Source of the DNA: Promethearchaeota archaeon | GTDB taxonomy: Archaea > Asgardarchaeota > Lokiarchaeia > Sigyniarchaeales > SOKP01 | Length of the DNA stretch: 45,373 nucleotides | Direction of reading: 5' to 3' | Assembly (NCBI GenBank): GCA_016839705.1 | Contig: JAEOTR010000037.1 | Span: 1 to 45,373, forward strand | Shown here: positions 1 through 9,780 of the stretch, one piece after another | How positions within the stretch are numbered: the stretch's first letter is position 1 | Layout of the letters: each line of letters begins with the position of its first letter | Notes under the pieces: model-generated | Told to the model about the DNA's origin: nothing | What the model saw: the letters and a program-made list of their open reading frames with translations, nothing else | Database searches by the model: none | Made by a program: the position numbers and the translations under genes

Positions 1-1
1 A

Positions 2-112
2 AAAAACCTTTTATCCAAAGAAATCAAGGTTGACCTTTTTATTTCGATTGGAAAATTATCGCCTTCAAGAAATTGGAAACAATTCATGATCAAATCGTTT
101 CGTAATCACTGA
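2..112 (+). CDS. Possible 3' end of an upstream gene (partial)
   Basis: An open frame enters from the left edge and runs 36 codons to a TGA at 110-112. Its end reads ...SPSRNWKQFMIKSFRNH, a mixed, protein-like composition rather than the Lys/Asn/Ile runs typical of AT-rich spacer. The start lies outside the window, so neither product nor family can be named. A chance frame of this length is quite possible. Confidence 0.35.
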   Translation, partial: KNLLSKEIKVDLFISIGKLSPSRNWKQFMIKSFRNH

Positions 113-207
113 GTTTTTTAACTAACCTTTTTTTTTTATTTAAATATAAACAGCTGTAATAGTGAGAAACAGTTTTTATTATCACAATTCAGAGATGTTA
201 TGCAAAC

Positions 208-444
208 GTGTCCAAAGGATTTGATTTGAAGAAAATAATATCTAATTGGGAAAAAGAGGGAACTTTAGAACAGAAGAGACAGGCTTTGGAAAAAATACCT
301 AAAAAGTGTATTAAATGTAGGAGTGAAAATATCGAATATTGGGATGAAACCGATGAAGAAATTATATTTCAATGTAAAAACTGTAGCCAATATATAACAA
401 TTCCTTATAAGAAAGATAAATTAAGATTCTATTTCACATCTTAA
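208..444 (+). CDS. Small zinc-ribbon protein
   Basis: A 78-residue protein starting at GTG; the two upstream ATGs (195 and 200) are in other frames. The first 30 residues are charged and probably helical. Then come two Cys pairs, CIKC (about residues 36-39) and CKNC (about 56-59), about 17 residues apart, which is the layout of a zinc ribbon. The tail is short and basic. No specific family is recognised; such proteins often bind nucleic acid or other proteins, but that is inference. It sits about 150 bp upstream of the YhaM-like nuclease on the same strand. Confidence 0.6.
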   Translation: MSKGFDLKKIISNWEKEGTLEQKRQALEKIPKKCIKCRSENIEYWDETDEEIIFQCKNCSQYITIPYKKDKLRFYFTS

Positions 445-595
445 AAAATCTTCAAATTAATAAAATTTAAACCTATTCTGCAATATTTTGTTATTATTAA
501 TTTAATAGAATAATTTTAAGTTCTCATTTTCATATTCATCATAATAGATTTGAATTAGATTTAATTTCATATAATTACTCTTACAGGGTCCTAAA

Positions 596-1504
596 GTGAG
601 TGAAATCTTAAAGGTTAATGAAATCCTTGAGAAAATAAAGGAAGCTAACAAGGATTTCAGTTTTAGGGCTAAGTTGCAGGTTATTAGACAGACTAAGAAG
701 TATACTTCAGACAAAAGACCTTATTTTAGTATTACATTTAGAGATAAAACTGGTGAATTACCAAATTTCAATAAATGGACAAATAATGAGGAAGAGTATC
801 AAAAAGAGATGATAAAGTTTGAAGTTGGAAATGTTATAGAATTTAATGGCAGATATAAATCAAAGTTTGGGTCTATAGATGTTTCAGAATCTAAGAAATT
901 AAATAAATCTGAATTTAATTTAAATGACTTTTCCGAACCAATATCAGTTGATATATCTACCCTTGTAGGCAAAATTGAAGATACTATTCAAAACCTGGAG
1001 AATCCCAACTTAAAAAAAATATTAGAAGTAATTTTTTCAGAGAAAGATATAAAAAACAAATATATCGAATGTCCTTCTTCAATAATTCATCATCACAATT
1101 ACAAGTATGGGAATTTAGAACATACAGTTGGAATGATTAACATTTTTGATCAAATTGTAAGCTATTATAAGAGAAATACCTTGTTAGATGTAGATTTAAT
1201 TTACACGGGAATTATCTTGCATGATATTGGGAAAATATTTGAATTTGATTTAAATAATGATTTACCTATGAAAACTGTCGAGGGAAAATTATATGGACAT
1301 TTAATCTTGGGTGATCAGCATGTTTCAAAGGTGTTAAAAAGAATTGATGGCTTTCCGAAAGATCTAGAAAACAATATCCGGCATATGATTTTAAGTCATC
1401 ATGGTAAAATAGAATGGGACTCTGTTGTTGAACCTCAAATTGCCGAAGCAGAGATATTACATTTGTTAGATATGATTGATTCGAGGTTTAAATTGAATTA
1501 TTGA
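596..1504 (+). CDS. OB-fold + HD-domain nuclease, YhaM-like (3'-5' exoribonuclease family)
   Basis: A 302-residue protein with a GTG start. Residues about 20-105 look like a nucleic-acid-binding OB fold (FRAKLQVIRQTKK, then YFSITFRDKTGEL). Residues about 160-295 form an HD metal-dependent phosphohydrolase domain: H176 in GNLEHTVGM, the HD pair H209-D210 in LHDIGK, the later H269-H270 pair and D292. OB followed by HD is the architecture of bacterial YhaM/CBF1, which degrades RNA (and single-stranded DNA) from the 3' end. Length fits the family (about 310). It precedes the NurA-HerA-Mre11-Rad50 operon by about 180 bp on the same strand, so a DNA-end role is possible, but RNA turnover is the default reading. 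Confidence 0.8.
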   Translation: MSEILKVNEILEKIKEANKDFSFRAKLQVIRQTKKYTSDKRPYFSITFRDKTGELPNFNKWTNNEEEYQKEMIKFEVGNVIEFNGRYKSKFGSIDVSESKKLNKSEFNLNDFSEPISVDISTLVGKIEDTIQNLENPNLKKILEVIFSEKDIKNKYIECPSSIIHHHNYKYGNLEHTVGMINIFDQIVSYYKRNTLLDVDLIYTGIILHDIGKIFEFDLNNDLPMKTVEGKLYGHLILGDQHVSKVLKRIDGFPKDLENNIRHMILSHHGKIEWDSVVEPQIAEAEILHLLDMIDSRFKLNY

Positions 1505-1682
1505 ATATTCTCTTTTATTATGACATATTTGAGTTTTTTAAATTTTTTTATTTAAAATAAGAGATCAATAAGCTATTAATAACAAACTAAATATTAGTCT
1601 GAAAACTGTTAAATCTGTTGAGTCTAAATCGTTTATTATTAAAAAAGATAACTAATGAAAAACAAGCATCCACTTTTCTAAT

Positions 1683-2813
1683 ATGAGTTCTCAAAAAAGA
1701 AGAAATCCTCTGAAGGAATGTGTAGAGTTTATAGAAGAGCGTAAATTAGGATATCATAAAGAAGACGAACCATATTCTAGCAGCCCCGAAGAAGAAACTT
1801 TTGAGATTGAAGAAGATAAAATATTTGAGATTCCTAAGTGTGATGATATAAAAGACATTGGTTTTGTAGATGGTGGGAACGGACCTTTACTGAGAAGTGC
1901 AGACTTTAACATAAGTTTAAACCGAGTTGCTGGAGTGTTATATTCCTCTAATGAATGGGCTGAACCAAAAATAACTCCGGTAAAAATAGAATTTTATAGT
2001 GCTACAGTATTGGATCTTCTTGAAAATGATAAATTAGCTTATATTACCCGATTTTTTCCAGTAGAACCAGAATTTTCAGAATATCTTCCTAAGAAAGAAC
2101 TGAAGTTTTCTATTGATGATCCTTCGATAAGAGAGCGGTTGTTCAGTTTACCCAAGATTGAAACTTTTGGGGGAATAGCAATGAGATTTGCAGAATGGAC
2201 ATATGCAAATAAATTTATCTCAAATGAATTAGATAAAGGCGGTATCTTTGTTAGAGATGGCTCTCTTCAAACGGGGTATACTGGAGAAACAGAAATTGCG
2301 GATGAATTATACAAAACTGCGATTAAAAAGGAAGTAGCGGTAACTGGTCTTTCAAAAAGTTGTAGATTAATAACAAAAACCGGTAATTCATTAAACTCTT
2401 TAATAATGCATATAGGAAACAATAAGTTCCCAGAGAGCAGTTGGTATTATCATCCTATCTATAGGATTACAAAAGCTCAGGAACAAGCAGATTTATATTT
2501 TGCTAAATTCCATAAAAATTCAGCTTATTCATTTAGATTTGACATTTTATTAGATCAGGCTAAAAAAATGACACAAGACCAGCGTGAACTCATAATTTCT
2601 AATATCGCGTATAATTCAAATGATCTTTCATATCCTGGATATCCATATGGATTAATAAAAGCAGATCAACTTGCAGCAGTTAGTCTTCGAGAACTGAAAC
2701 CTCAAAAAATACAATTGATTGCAGAATTTGATCAACAGGATTATAATGAGTATATTTTACCACGTCTACGCTCGGTAAATGCTCATGATTTATTAAATAT
2801 TATTAGAAGATAA
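1683..2813 (+). CDS. nurA: NurA 5'-3' nuclease
   Basis: A 376-residue protein starting at ATG. The NurA fold is recognised from the metal-binding DGG motif (FVDGGNGP, D63) followed by a second acidic motif [10 protein letters not shown] (D192), and from [10 protein letters not shown], a conserved Lys-containing strand. NurA is a Mn-dependent 5'-3' nuclease that works as a toroid bound to the HerA translocase and trims DNA ends for recombination after Mre11-Rad50. The stop is 19 bp before herA, so the two are almost certainly cotranscribed. The first 55 residues are acidic and look like a flexible extension. Gene order here is nurA first, whereas many archaea have nurA last. Confidence 0.88.
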   Translation: MSSQKRRNPLKECVEFIEERKLGYHKEDEPYSSSPEEETFEIEEDKIFEIPKCDDIKDIGFVDGGNGPLLRSADFNISLNRVAGVLYSSNEWAEPKITPVKIEFYSATVLDLLENDKLAYITRFFPVEPEFSEYLPKKELKFSIDDPSIRERLFSLPKIETFGGIAMRFAEWTYANKFISNELDKGGIFVRDGSLQTGYTGETEIADELYKTAIKKEVAVTGLSKSCRLITKTGNSLNSLIMHIGNNKFPESSWYYHPIYRITKAQEQADLYFAKFHKNSAYSFRFDILLDQAKKMTQDQRELIISNIAYNSNDLSYPGYPYGLIKADQLAAVSLRELKPQKIQLIAEFDQQDYNEYILPRLRSVNAHDLLNIIRR

Positions 2814-2832
2814 TTTTGGGAAGGTAAAAAAA

Positions 2833-4407
2833 ATGGCTGATTTAGGAAATAAAATTGGAAGTTTTGTAACTGGATCTTTAGTTAAATTAATATTAAGACA
2901 AAAATCTGACCAAGAATTTGAACTCGGACAGCTTTTTATCGCTGGTAAAGATAAGTATGAGTATAGTATTTATCAAATTAAGGATCTTCTTTATGGAAGT
3001 CAAATGCCTGAAGCTGCTCTTGAGCTGATGGCGGGGTATGGATTAGAACGAGAAAGATCTGATCTAAAAATTTATGAACCTGAATTACGGAATTATGTAT
3101 TAGCATTAGCAAGACCCTTAATATATGTCAAGAATAATAAATTATTTTTACCGAAGAAATTACCATCATTCTTCTCAGATACTTACGATATTGATGATAA
3201 TCATTTAGAGTTTTTTAAAGAAGAAGAAATAGATAATCCCTTAAATTTAGGTAGCATTCGTTCTGGTTCTAAAGTTTTAAAAACTGAGGTAAAATTGGAG
3301 GCTAAAGATGTTTTAAAGCACCACATTCTAATCCCTGCCACTACAGGTAGGGGAAAATCGAACCTCGTAAAAACTATTCTCTATAATTTAATGGATAATG
3401 ATAACTGTGGTAAATTAGTTTTCGATCCTCATAATGAGTATTATGGAACTATTTCTCAAAAAGGTTTAAAAGAGCACCCTGAAAGTTCAAAATATATCGA
3501 TTTTTATACTATTAGATCCATTCCTGGGAAGCTTGATCTAAGATTTAACGTAAATTTAATCGAACCTAAGCATGCAATGGGGAGTATTAATTTTAGCCAA
3601 CCACAGATAGAAGCTTTAATTGGTTTTTTTCGAATACATAGACAAAATTGGATTCAAGCCATTTTTAGTAATGATGAAAACACATACCAAAGACCCCAAG
3701 GGCTTAATCTTAATACTTTGGATGTAATTAGGAGAAGATTAGCAATACTTTTAAATTTTGGATTTGATTCTGAAAATAAAATAATCGAGAATGGAATCTA
3801 TACCATAAATGGATATGAATCAACAGTCAGCAATATTGTAAACTCATTAATAGAAGGGAGAACCGTTATTGTTGATACTTCTTTATTTGAGGGTGCTCGA
3901 GAAATATTTGTAGCAACTATTATTGTAGAGAATATTTTTAATGAGTATAAGAGGTTAAAATTTAAAGATCAATTAACAGATAAACCAGTCATTACAATTG
4001 TTTTGGAGGAAGCTCCAAGAGTCATAGGAAAAAAAGTATTAGAAACTCGAGATAATGTTTTCGGCAAAATTGCTCGAGAAGGTAGGAAATTTAACATTGG
4101 TTTAATAGGAATAACTCAATTACCAAGTTTAATAGATAGAGAAATATTAGCGAATATGAATACCAAAATCATCCTTGGAAATGAAATGGGACCCGAAAGA
4201 AGAACATTAATAGAGAGCTCTGCTCAAGATCTCTCAGATGATAGTCAGACAATTGCAAGTTTAGATATAGGTGAAGCTATTGTTACTTCAAATTTTACTA
4301 AATTTGCTATTCCAATTAAGATCCCTTTATTTGAGGATTTAATAAAAGGCAAATCAGTACAAATAAAATCTGATAAAAAGATTAAAAAACAATCTCCAGG
4401 ATTTTAA
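2833..4407 (+). CDS. herA: HerA DNA translocase/helicase ATPase
   Basis: A 524-residue FtsK/HerA-family hexameric ATPase. The N-terminal about 130 residues form the HAS-barrel region. Walker A is at residues 169-176 (TTGRGKS), followed by FDPHNEYY, typical of HerA. Walker B is at about 387-395 ([10 protein letters not shown]392/E393). The motif near [17 protein letters not shown] is the conserved sensor/arginine-finger region. HerA translocates on double-stranded DNA and activates NurA during resection. It is sandwiched between nurA (19 bp) and mre11 (27 bp). Length and motifs look complete, with no transmembrane segment, which separates it from FtsK. Confidence 0.92.
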   Translation: MADLGNKIGSFVTGSLVKLILRQKSDQEFELGQLFIAGKDKYEYSIYQIKDLLYGSQMPEAALELMAGYGLERERSDLKIYEPELRNYVLALARPLIYVKNNKLFLPKKLPSFFSDTYDIDDNHLEFFKEEEIDNPLNLGSIRSGSKVLKTEVKLEAKDVLKHHILIPATTGRGKSNLVKTILYNLMDNDNCGKLVFDPHNEYYGTISQKGLKEHPESSKYIDFYTIRSIPGKLDLRFNVNLIEPKHAMGSINFSQPQIEALIGFFRIHRQNWIQAIFSNDENTYQRPQGLNLNTLDVIRRRLAILLNFGFDSENKIIENGIYTINGYESTVSNIVNSLIEGRTVIVDTSLFEGAREIFVATIIVENIFNEYKRLKFKDQLTDKPVITIVLEEAPRVIGKKVLETRDNVFGKIAREGRKFNIGLIGITQLPSLIDREILANMNTKIILGNEMGPERRTLIESSAQDLSDDSQTIASLDIGEAIVTSNFTKFAIPIKIPLFEDLIKGKSVQIKSDKKIKKQSPGF

Positions 4408-4434
4408 AATAACCAAAATAATAAGAACAATATA

Positions 4435-5733
4435 ATGAAAGTTAAGTTTGCTCATATTTCTGATGCGCATTTGGGAGCATGGAGAAATGAACGTATAAAT
4501 GAACTAGGGTATAAGGCATTTGAAGAAACCGTCAACATTATCATTAAGGAGGGTGTTGATTTTGTTATCATTAGTGGCGACCTATATGACGTGACTAATC
4601 CAAAAGTAGAAGTGATAGATTTAGCAACAAGAGAGCTGAAGAAATTAAAAGATCGGGAAATTCCCGTTTATGGGATATGCGGATCCCATGACTTTTCTCC
4701 ATCAAACAAATCTATGATTAGACCATTAATTACAGCGGGATTATTTATAAATGTTTCAGAAGGAAATTTGATGGAAAATGGGAAATTGAAGTTAGATTTT
4801 TACCAGGATCAAAAAACTCAAATTAAATTAACAGGTTTAAGAGCAAGAAAACGCAGTTTGGAAATTGAAGATTATAGAATATTGGATATAAAATCTCTTG
4901 AAAGTGAAATAGGACCAAAAATCTTCATTTTACATACCATGTTAAGCGAATTAAAACCAAAAGAGTATAAGGATATGGAATCTGCTCCCAAATCGTTATT
5001 ACCTCAAAATTTCGATTACTATGCTGGTGGGCATCTCCATAAAACTCTACCTGAAAAATTAAGGGTTAAAGAATTTTACTACGACATTGATAGGAAAAAT
5101 AACATAGTCTATTCTGGATGCATTTTCCCAACTGACTTTAGAGAGTTTGAAACAATTAAATCTGGGGGATTTTGTATTATCTCCGGAGAAATGAATGGAA
5201 ATCAGCTAGGTTTAAAGGTTAAATATATTCCAGTTAGGGTTATTGATGTGGAAAATATTTCACTTGATTGTACAAATAAATCAGTGACAGAAGTTCAAGA
5301 TTTACTAAAAGAAAGTCTTTCGAGCAAAAATTTTAAAGGCAAAATTGTAACCATTAGGCTCTTTGGGCCCATATCTTCAGGCAAGACATATGATATAAAA
5401 TCTAATGAAATAATTCAAAATTTAAAGGATTTGGGTGCTTTTGAAGTGTTAGTTAATAAAAATGCTCTTACAACAGTGGAGTACCAATCCATAAGTGTTT
5501 CTACAGGTTTTTCTAAGGAAGAAATAGAAACAACTTTAATTAAAGAACATGCGAGTAAGGTCAGAATTAGTGACTTTCCAACAGCTAAGATGGAAAAAAA
5601 AATTTATCAACTCTTAGGTGCTCTTGGTACAGAAAGGCAGATTGGTACGAAAGTAATGAATTATAATGAATCTCTAAAGCAAGCATTTTTGGGGATATTT
5701 GAAATTCAAAAGTCTAAGGAGCCTAAACAATGA
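4435..5733 (+). CDS. mre11: Mre11 double-strand break repair nuclease
   Basis: A 432-residue metallophosphoesterase. The phosphodiesterase motifs are D10-x-H12 (ISDAHLG), GDLYD (D49), GSHD (83-86), LHTML and the terminal GGHLHK. The third motif is GSHD rather than the canonical GNHD, so the Asn metal ligand is Ser. The rest of the active site is intact, so the enzyme is probably active. After about residue 270 comes the capping domain and a C-terminal helical stretch that would contact the Rad50 coiled coil. The gene overlaps rad50 by 4 bp (ATGA), so translation of the two subunits is coupled. Together they recognise and process broken DNA ends. Confidence 0.92.
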   Translation: MKVKFAHISDAHLGAWRNERINELGYKAFEETVNIIIKEGVDFVIISGDLYDVTNPKVEVIDLATRELKKLKDREIPVYGICGSHDFSPSNKSMIRPLITAGLFINVSEGNLMENGKLKLDFYQDQKTQIKLTGLRARKRSLEIEDYRILDIKSLESEIGPKIFILHTMLSELKPKEYKDMESAPKSLLPQNFDYYAGGHLHKTLPEKLRVKEFYYDIDRKNNIVYSGCIFPTDFREFETIKSGGFCIISGEMNGNQLGLKVKYIPVRVIDVENISLDCTNKSVTEVQDLLKESLSSKNFKGKIVTIRLFGPISSGKTYDIKSNEIIQNLKDLGAFEVLVNKNALTTVEYQSISVSTGFSKEEIETTLIKEHASKVRISDFPTAKMEKKIYQLLGALGTERQIGTKVMNYNESLKQAFLGIFEIQKSKEPKQ

Positions 5734-7817
5734 TTTTGCAGTCAATCGAAATATCAAACATTAGGAGCATTAGAAGCGAAAAGATAGAATTTCCTTCATC
5801 AACTATGTTATTTTTTGGGGATGTAGGAAGTGGAAAGTCATCTGTTTTAAAATCCATAGAGTTTGCCTTATTCGGGACTCTTGTTCATGGGGAGTTAAGT
5901 GGGGATTCGCTTTTAAGAAGAGGAAGAAGCAAAGCTTCTGTCAGCTTAACATTTTCAATTGATGGTAAAAGCTATTCAATTAAACGAAATTTATCAAAAG
6001 ATAGAAAAGGAAAAGTCTCTCAGAAAGAGTGTGTCTTTATTGACCATGACGAAGGAAAACAAATATCTTATGCTCCTACAGACATGAGAAGAAAAATCTT
6101 ATCTTTACTCTCATATTCCACTTCTCGTTATGAAAAAGCAACTAAACTCCCTCTTTTCAGATATACGGTATATACTCCTCAAGAACAAGTAAAAGAAATT
6201 ATTCAAGCAGATCCAGAAGAGCGTTTTGAGATACTAAAGGAAGTGTTTGATATCGAAAAATATGAAATTACCCTTAAGAATCTAGAAATTATTAAAGATT
6301 TCTTAAATGATAAAATCAAGGAATTTCAAATTAAAATTCAACAAATTGGTCTACCAGAAGAAGGAATAATCCAAAAGGAAAAAGAAATAGAAGAAGTAAA
6401 TAAAATAATTAAAAATCTTGAAATAGAAAATAAAAAAAAAGAAACAGAACTAAAGTCCAAAGAAAAAATTGTAGAAAGAATACAACTGGATTTGGATAGT
6501 TATTCAAAAAAAATAGTACAAATCGAAAATAAGGAGTCCAGCAGTAAGGAATACAAAGAAAAACAGAAGAAAACTAGCTTAACATTGACTAGTATTCAAA
6601 AAGAAATTTCTGATAAAGATAATGAGTTTCAAAATTTGAAAATAATTGAGCTCAAGACAAAACTTAGTGAAGATGAATTAGAAAAACAAATTGACAATCT
6701 ACAAGATTTAAAGTCTCAAGGAGAAAAAGAATTAGCGATTATTACAAAAAATGTGTCGGATGTCGATAGCTTATTAAAAGAAGGTAAGTGTTCTTTATGT
6801 GGACAAGCTATTCATGAAAAAGATAGATTTGAACAAGAATTGAAAGCAGCTTCGTTAAAAGTAAAAAATATATCTACAGAAATAAAATCTTTAACTCAGA
6901 AGGTAAATGGACAGAGGAAATTACTCAAAAACTTACGTGAATTTCAGAAATATGAAAACAAAAGAGATTCGTTTTTGAATTTAATCTCAGAAAAAAAGAA
7001 AAGAGAAGCAGATCTAACGAACTATATAAATGAGTTAGCTACTAAACTGAAAGAGAATGAAAATGATATATTTGTTATTTTATCAGAATATAAAATTACT
7101 GACTTACTGGAGTTTAAAGAATTAGGGAAAGAAATAAAGGTTAAACTAACAACTGAAAAAAATTTATTAAAAAAACTTAAATTCAACAAGGAATCAACTG
7201 GGAATGAGCTAGTAAGTCAAAAAAAGAGTCTTGAATTTTTACAGAAGGATTTGGTAGATTTAAAAGCTAATATAGAATTAAAAAAAAACTTACAATATAA
7301 TCTAACCTACTACTCTCAACTGAAAGGTTGGCTTAGTGATGAATTTCCTATTCTTATAAGAGATATTGAAAAGAAAATTCTCGGTTCAAGTGCTCACCAT
7401 TTTAATTCCTATTTTAAAGAATGGTTTCATGAATTAATTGAAGATAAAAATATAGAAGTCGAGATAAGACCTGATGATTTTCAACCCGTAATTTTTGTAA
7501 ACGGGTATGAATCACCATTTAAAGATTTATCTGGTGGGGAAAAAAGCGCTCTTTCTTTATCTTACAGACTAGCTTTAAATAAAATCATTAATGAGCAATA
7601 TCAAGAGGTAAAAACAAAAGATCTTCTAATTTTAGACGAACCAACTGATGGTTTTAGCCAACAACAAATTAATCGTATGCAACCAATATTTGAAAAATTA
7701 AACACTTCTCAAATGATAATAATCTCTCACGAAAGGAATCTTGATTCTTTTGTAACTGATATTTTCCATTTTGAAAAAGAAAATCATGTAACGAGGGTTA
7801 CAAAAGAAAGATCTTGA
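5730..7817 (+). CDS. rad50: Rad50 SMC-like ATPase
   Basis: A 695-residue ABC/SMC-type ATPase. The head begins with ISNIRSIRSEKIEF and Walker A at about 30-38 (GDVGSGKSS). A long Lys/Glu-rich coiled coil follows, broken by a zinc-hook CxxC at C354/C357 (CSLCGQ), then a returning coil. The ABC signature is at 600-606 (LSGGEKS) and Walker B at 632-637 (LLILDE), followed by the D-loop. At 695 residues it is shorter than many Rad50 proteins (about 850-900 in well-known archaea), and the shortening is in the coiled coil, so the arms should be shorter. It closes the nurA-herA-mre11-rad50 operon. Confidence 0.93.
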   Translation: MILQSIEISNIRSIRSEKIEFPSSTMLFFGDVGSGKSSVLKSIEFALFGTLVHGELSGDSLLRRGRSKASVSLTFSIDGKSYSIKRNLSKDRKGKVSQKECVFIDHDEGKQISYAPTDMRRKILSLLSYSTSRYEKATKLPLFRYTVYTPQEQVKEIIQADPEERFEILKEVFDIEKYEITLKNLEIIKDFLNDKIKEFQIKIQQIGLPEEGIIQKEKEIEEVNKIIKNLEIENKKKETELKSKEKIVERIQLDLDSYSKKIVQIENKESSSKEYKEKQKKTSLTLTSIQKEISDKDNEFQNLKIIELKTKLSEDELEKQIDNLQDLKSQGEKELAIITKNVSDVDSLLKEGKCSLCGQAIHEKDRFEQELKAASLKVKNISTEIKSLTQKVNGQRKLLKNLREFQKYENKRDSFLNLISEKKKREADLTNYINELATKLKENENDIFVILSEYKITDLLEFKELGKEIKVKLTTEKNLLKKLKFNKESTGNELVSQKKSLEFLQKDLVDLKANIELKKNLQYNLTYYSQLKGWLSDEFPILIRDIEKKILGSSAHHFNSYFKEWFHELIEDKNIEVEIRPDDFQPVIFVNGYESPFKDLSGGEKSALSLSYRLALNKIINEQYQEVKTKDLLILDEPTDGFSQQQINRMQPIFEKLNTSQMIIISHERNLDSFVTDIFHFEKENHVTRVTKERS

Positions 7818-7950
7818 AATTATCATTATAATTGCTTCATCTTTGAGTCTTCTCCTATCAAAAGAGTTTTTTTCTTTTAAATATAAAGAGCAAAAGTATG
7901 ATTTAATTATGAAAATAACTAACCTAAAAAAAGTGGTGTTTTGACTTAAA

Positions 7951-8151
7951 ATGAGTGTAAAATCGAATAGAAGAAATAATAACAAAAAGCCGATTGATTT
8001 ACTAAATTTAAACTTCAAATATTTTAAAATTTATATTCAATGTCCAAACTGTGGGGATCTGTTAAAAGTAAACATTGATCGGAAATATTACTGTAAATAT
8101 TGTGATTATACATATTCAGAGAATGAAATTCGAGAAAAATGTGGTTTGTAG
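7951..8151 (+). CDS. Small zinc-ribbon protein
   Basis: A 66-residue protein starting at ATG. After a basic N-terminus (KSNRRNNNKK) there is CPNC (about 38-41) and CKYC (about 53-56), a compact single zinc ribbon, followed by YTYSENEIREKCGL. The family is not recognised. It lies 130 bp after rad50 on the same strand and may share its transcript, but the T/A-rich gap leaves room for a separate promoter. A nucleic-acid-associated role is a guess from the fold and the neighbours. Confidence 0.6.
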   Translation: MSVKSNRRNNNKKPIDLLNLNFKYFKIYIQCPNCGDLLKVNIDRKYYCKYCDYTYSENEIREKCGL

Positions 8152-8179
8152 TTCATAAGGTTTAAAAAAAAACTTTAAA

Positions 8180-8728
8180 TCAAAGATTAGAAAGGTAACC
8201 GCGTTGAAATATCTCATACAGAATCATCGCTTCATGGGTAGCATCATCCGCTGCTCTGTGTTTTTCAATGTAATCTGTTGCTGGAAAGAAGTATTCAAAG
8301 CTTTCTTGGCAGTTTGGCCACTTATACTTCTTATTCCCTCTCAAAAAAGGAATCCTAAGTATATTTGTGGCAGTTTTCATTATACAAGGTAATTCATTTG
8401 GTACATCAATACCTCGGGATTTCAAAAAACCTAAGTCAAAAGATTTATTATATGCAGTTACACTGCACCTTTTAAATATTGCTTGAATTTCCGGTAATAC
8501 TTCATCTAATAAAGGAGCATTCATCACTTCATCAAAATTAAGATCTGAATTTTCAAAAATCCAAGAATATTTATGTTCCTCTCCAAACATCGGTTCTCTG
8601 ACAACAGAATTAAATAAAACTTTGGTTTCACCCGTCATTAAATCTAACTCGACAATCCCAATTTCTAGAATAAGATCATAATGTGGATCTAAACCCGTTG
8701 TTTCACAATCGACAACAATTACATTCAA
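8180..8728 (-). CDS. DEDDh 3'-5' exonuclease (DnaQ/epsilon-like)
   Basis: A 182-residue exonuclease with all five catalytic positions of the DEDDh class: D7 and E9 in VDCETTGLD, D98 in AYNKSFDLGFL, and H157 with D162 in HRAADDA. The family removes 3'-terminal nucleotides from DNA or RNA and includes the polymerase III epsilon subunit, RNase T and ExoX. The length is that of a free-standing nuclease domain, with no polymerase or helicase fusion. It faces rad50 and the small zinc-ribbon gene convergently, with 28 bp between stops. In an archaeon a trimming or repair role is more likely than replicative proofreading. Confidence 0.85.
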   Translation of the reverse strand: MNVIVVDCETTGLDPHYDLILEIGIVELDLMTGETKVLFNSVVREPMFGEEHKYSWIFENSDLNFDEVMNAPLLDEVLPEIQAIFKRCSVTAYNKSFDLGFLKSRGIDVPNELPCIMKTATNILRIPFLRGNKKYKWPNCQESFEYFFPATDYIEKHRAADDATHEAMILYEIFQRGYLSNL

Positions 8729-9121
8729 ATATCGTTCACTTTTATCTCAAATCTGTAATAAATAGCTAAAGCTTTACCAGGTAAATAAAATATTATATTA
8801 ATCTCTAATTAGAGAATTAATTTCTTCTCTAAAGTAATTTTGAAAATATTATTTATACTATTCTAGACTGGTTTAATTTACTAATGGACTTCATTGAAAA
8901 TTTTGCTAAAGAAGGTAATAATACCTTTTAAGTTTTCGAAGAGTCTAAGATCTGTTCTTTGTGAGTAATCCTCTTTAAACCTTAGATTTAATAAAGCTCA
9001 AAATGATTGAATTAACTATAATCTAAAAGTAATCTAAGAGTCCACTTCGAGTTCACAATACTAAACTATATATTAAACCTTGTTATATATTTATTTAGCA
9101 AACAAAAAAGTGATAAAAAAA
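8729..9121. other. Intergenic region between divergent genes, with a short inverted repeat
   Basis: About 390 bp between the start of the exonuclease gene and the likely start of the small acidic protein. I see no credible gene; the longest ATG frame is 15 codons. A perfect inverted repeat with arms AAGGTA and TACCTT and a 4-base loop lies at 8912-8927. The segment should carry promoters for both flanking genes. Confidence 0.5.
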
Positions 9122-9337
9122 ATGACCCAAACTTATGAAACAATATTGGAAATAACAAGCCAAGAAATTAAGGAACCTGAAATTCAAATTCTTATAGAAA
9201 GTGAAACCGACGAATTACTTGGAGATTTAAATCCAAGATATTTTGAGGAGATATATTCTCTTGAGGAAGCGAAAAATAGAGCTGAAGCATCAAGAATAAC
9301 TCCAGGTTTTAATAACAGTTTCTTTGGCGGTTTTTAG
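9122..9337 (+). CDS. Small acidic hypothetical protein
   Basis: Predicted 71 residues from ATG at 9122; in-frame TTG (9080) and GTG (9110) starts would add 14 or 4 residues of unlikely composition. The protein is rich in Glu, Ile and Leu (ETILEITSQEIKEPEIQILIESETDELL) and ends in a Phe/Gly-rich tail (TPGFNNSFFGGF). No Cys motif, signal peptide or membrane helix is present. I do not recognise a family. It stands alone between two long spacers. Regular protein-like composition and a clear ATG favour a real gene. Confidence 0.5.
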   Translation: MTQTYETILEITSQEIKEPEIQILIESETDELLGDLNPRYFEEIYSLEEAKNRAEASRITPGFNNSFFGGF

Positions 9338-9780
9338 AAATAATAAAAAAGTTTTTTTAATTCTTATTTTATAAATTTTATAATCGAATTCATATTTCTC
9401 ATATATTTAACTACCCAGATTTTTTTTTTGATGGTTTTTCGGTTTTGATTAATTCATCAGTTTTTATATTCTATCAAAAATCTTTATTTTTCACTAATTG
9501 AAGAAATTATATAATAAATTATACTTCTATTCTTCATTGAATCCAATTTATGAATTAAAATGCAAAGTATCATATCTTATATAACTCGTTAAAATTTTTA
9601 AAAATTAAAAAGTTCCAATTAAAAGACCAAATTAAAAAAGAGATTAAACTTGAATTAAGTTGGGTAAAAAACGAGAACGACTCGAGTCCTGGATTTAGGC
9701 CAGTAATGTCTATTGAAGAATTTTTATAATAAATTAGATTTTAATACAAAATTATCCAATTCAAGACTTTTAATCATTCA
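9338..9780. other. Intergenic region with a start-less open frame
   Basis: About 440 bp, very AT-rich, with T-runs just after the upstream gene (from about 9350) and at 9420-9430 that could end transcription. A start-less frame ends at TAA 9727-9729; its last part reads SWVKNENDSSPGFRPVMSIEEFL, which looks more protein-like than the surroundings. No ATG, GTG or TTG precedes it before the previous in-frame stop, so it may be a decayed gene end. Nothing else is recognised. Confidence 0.4.

Noticed and set aside
2833..4407. FtsK/VirB4-type conjugation ATPase
   Set aside because: No membrane segments, HerA-type motifs, and location beside nurA, mre11 and rad50.
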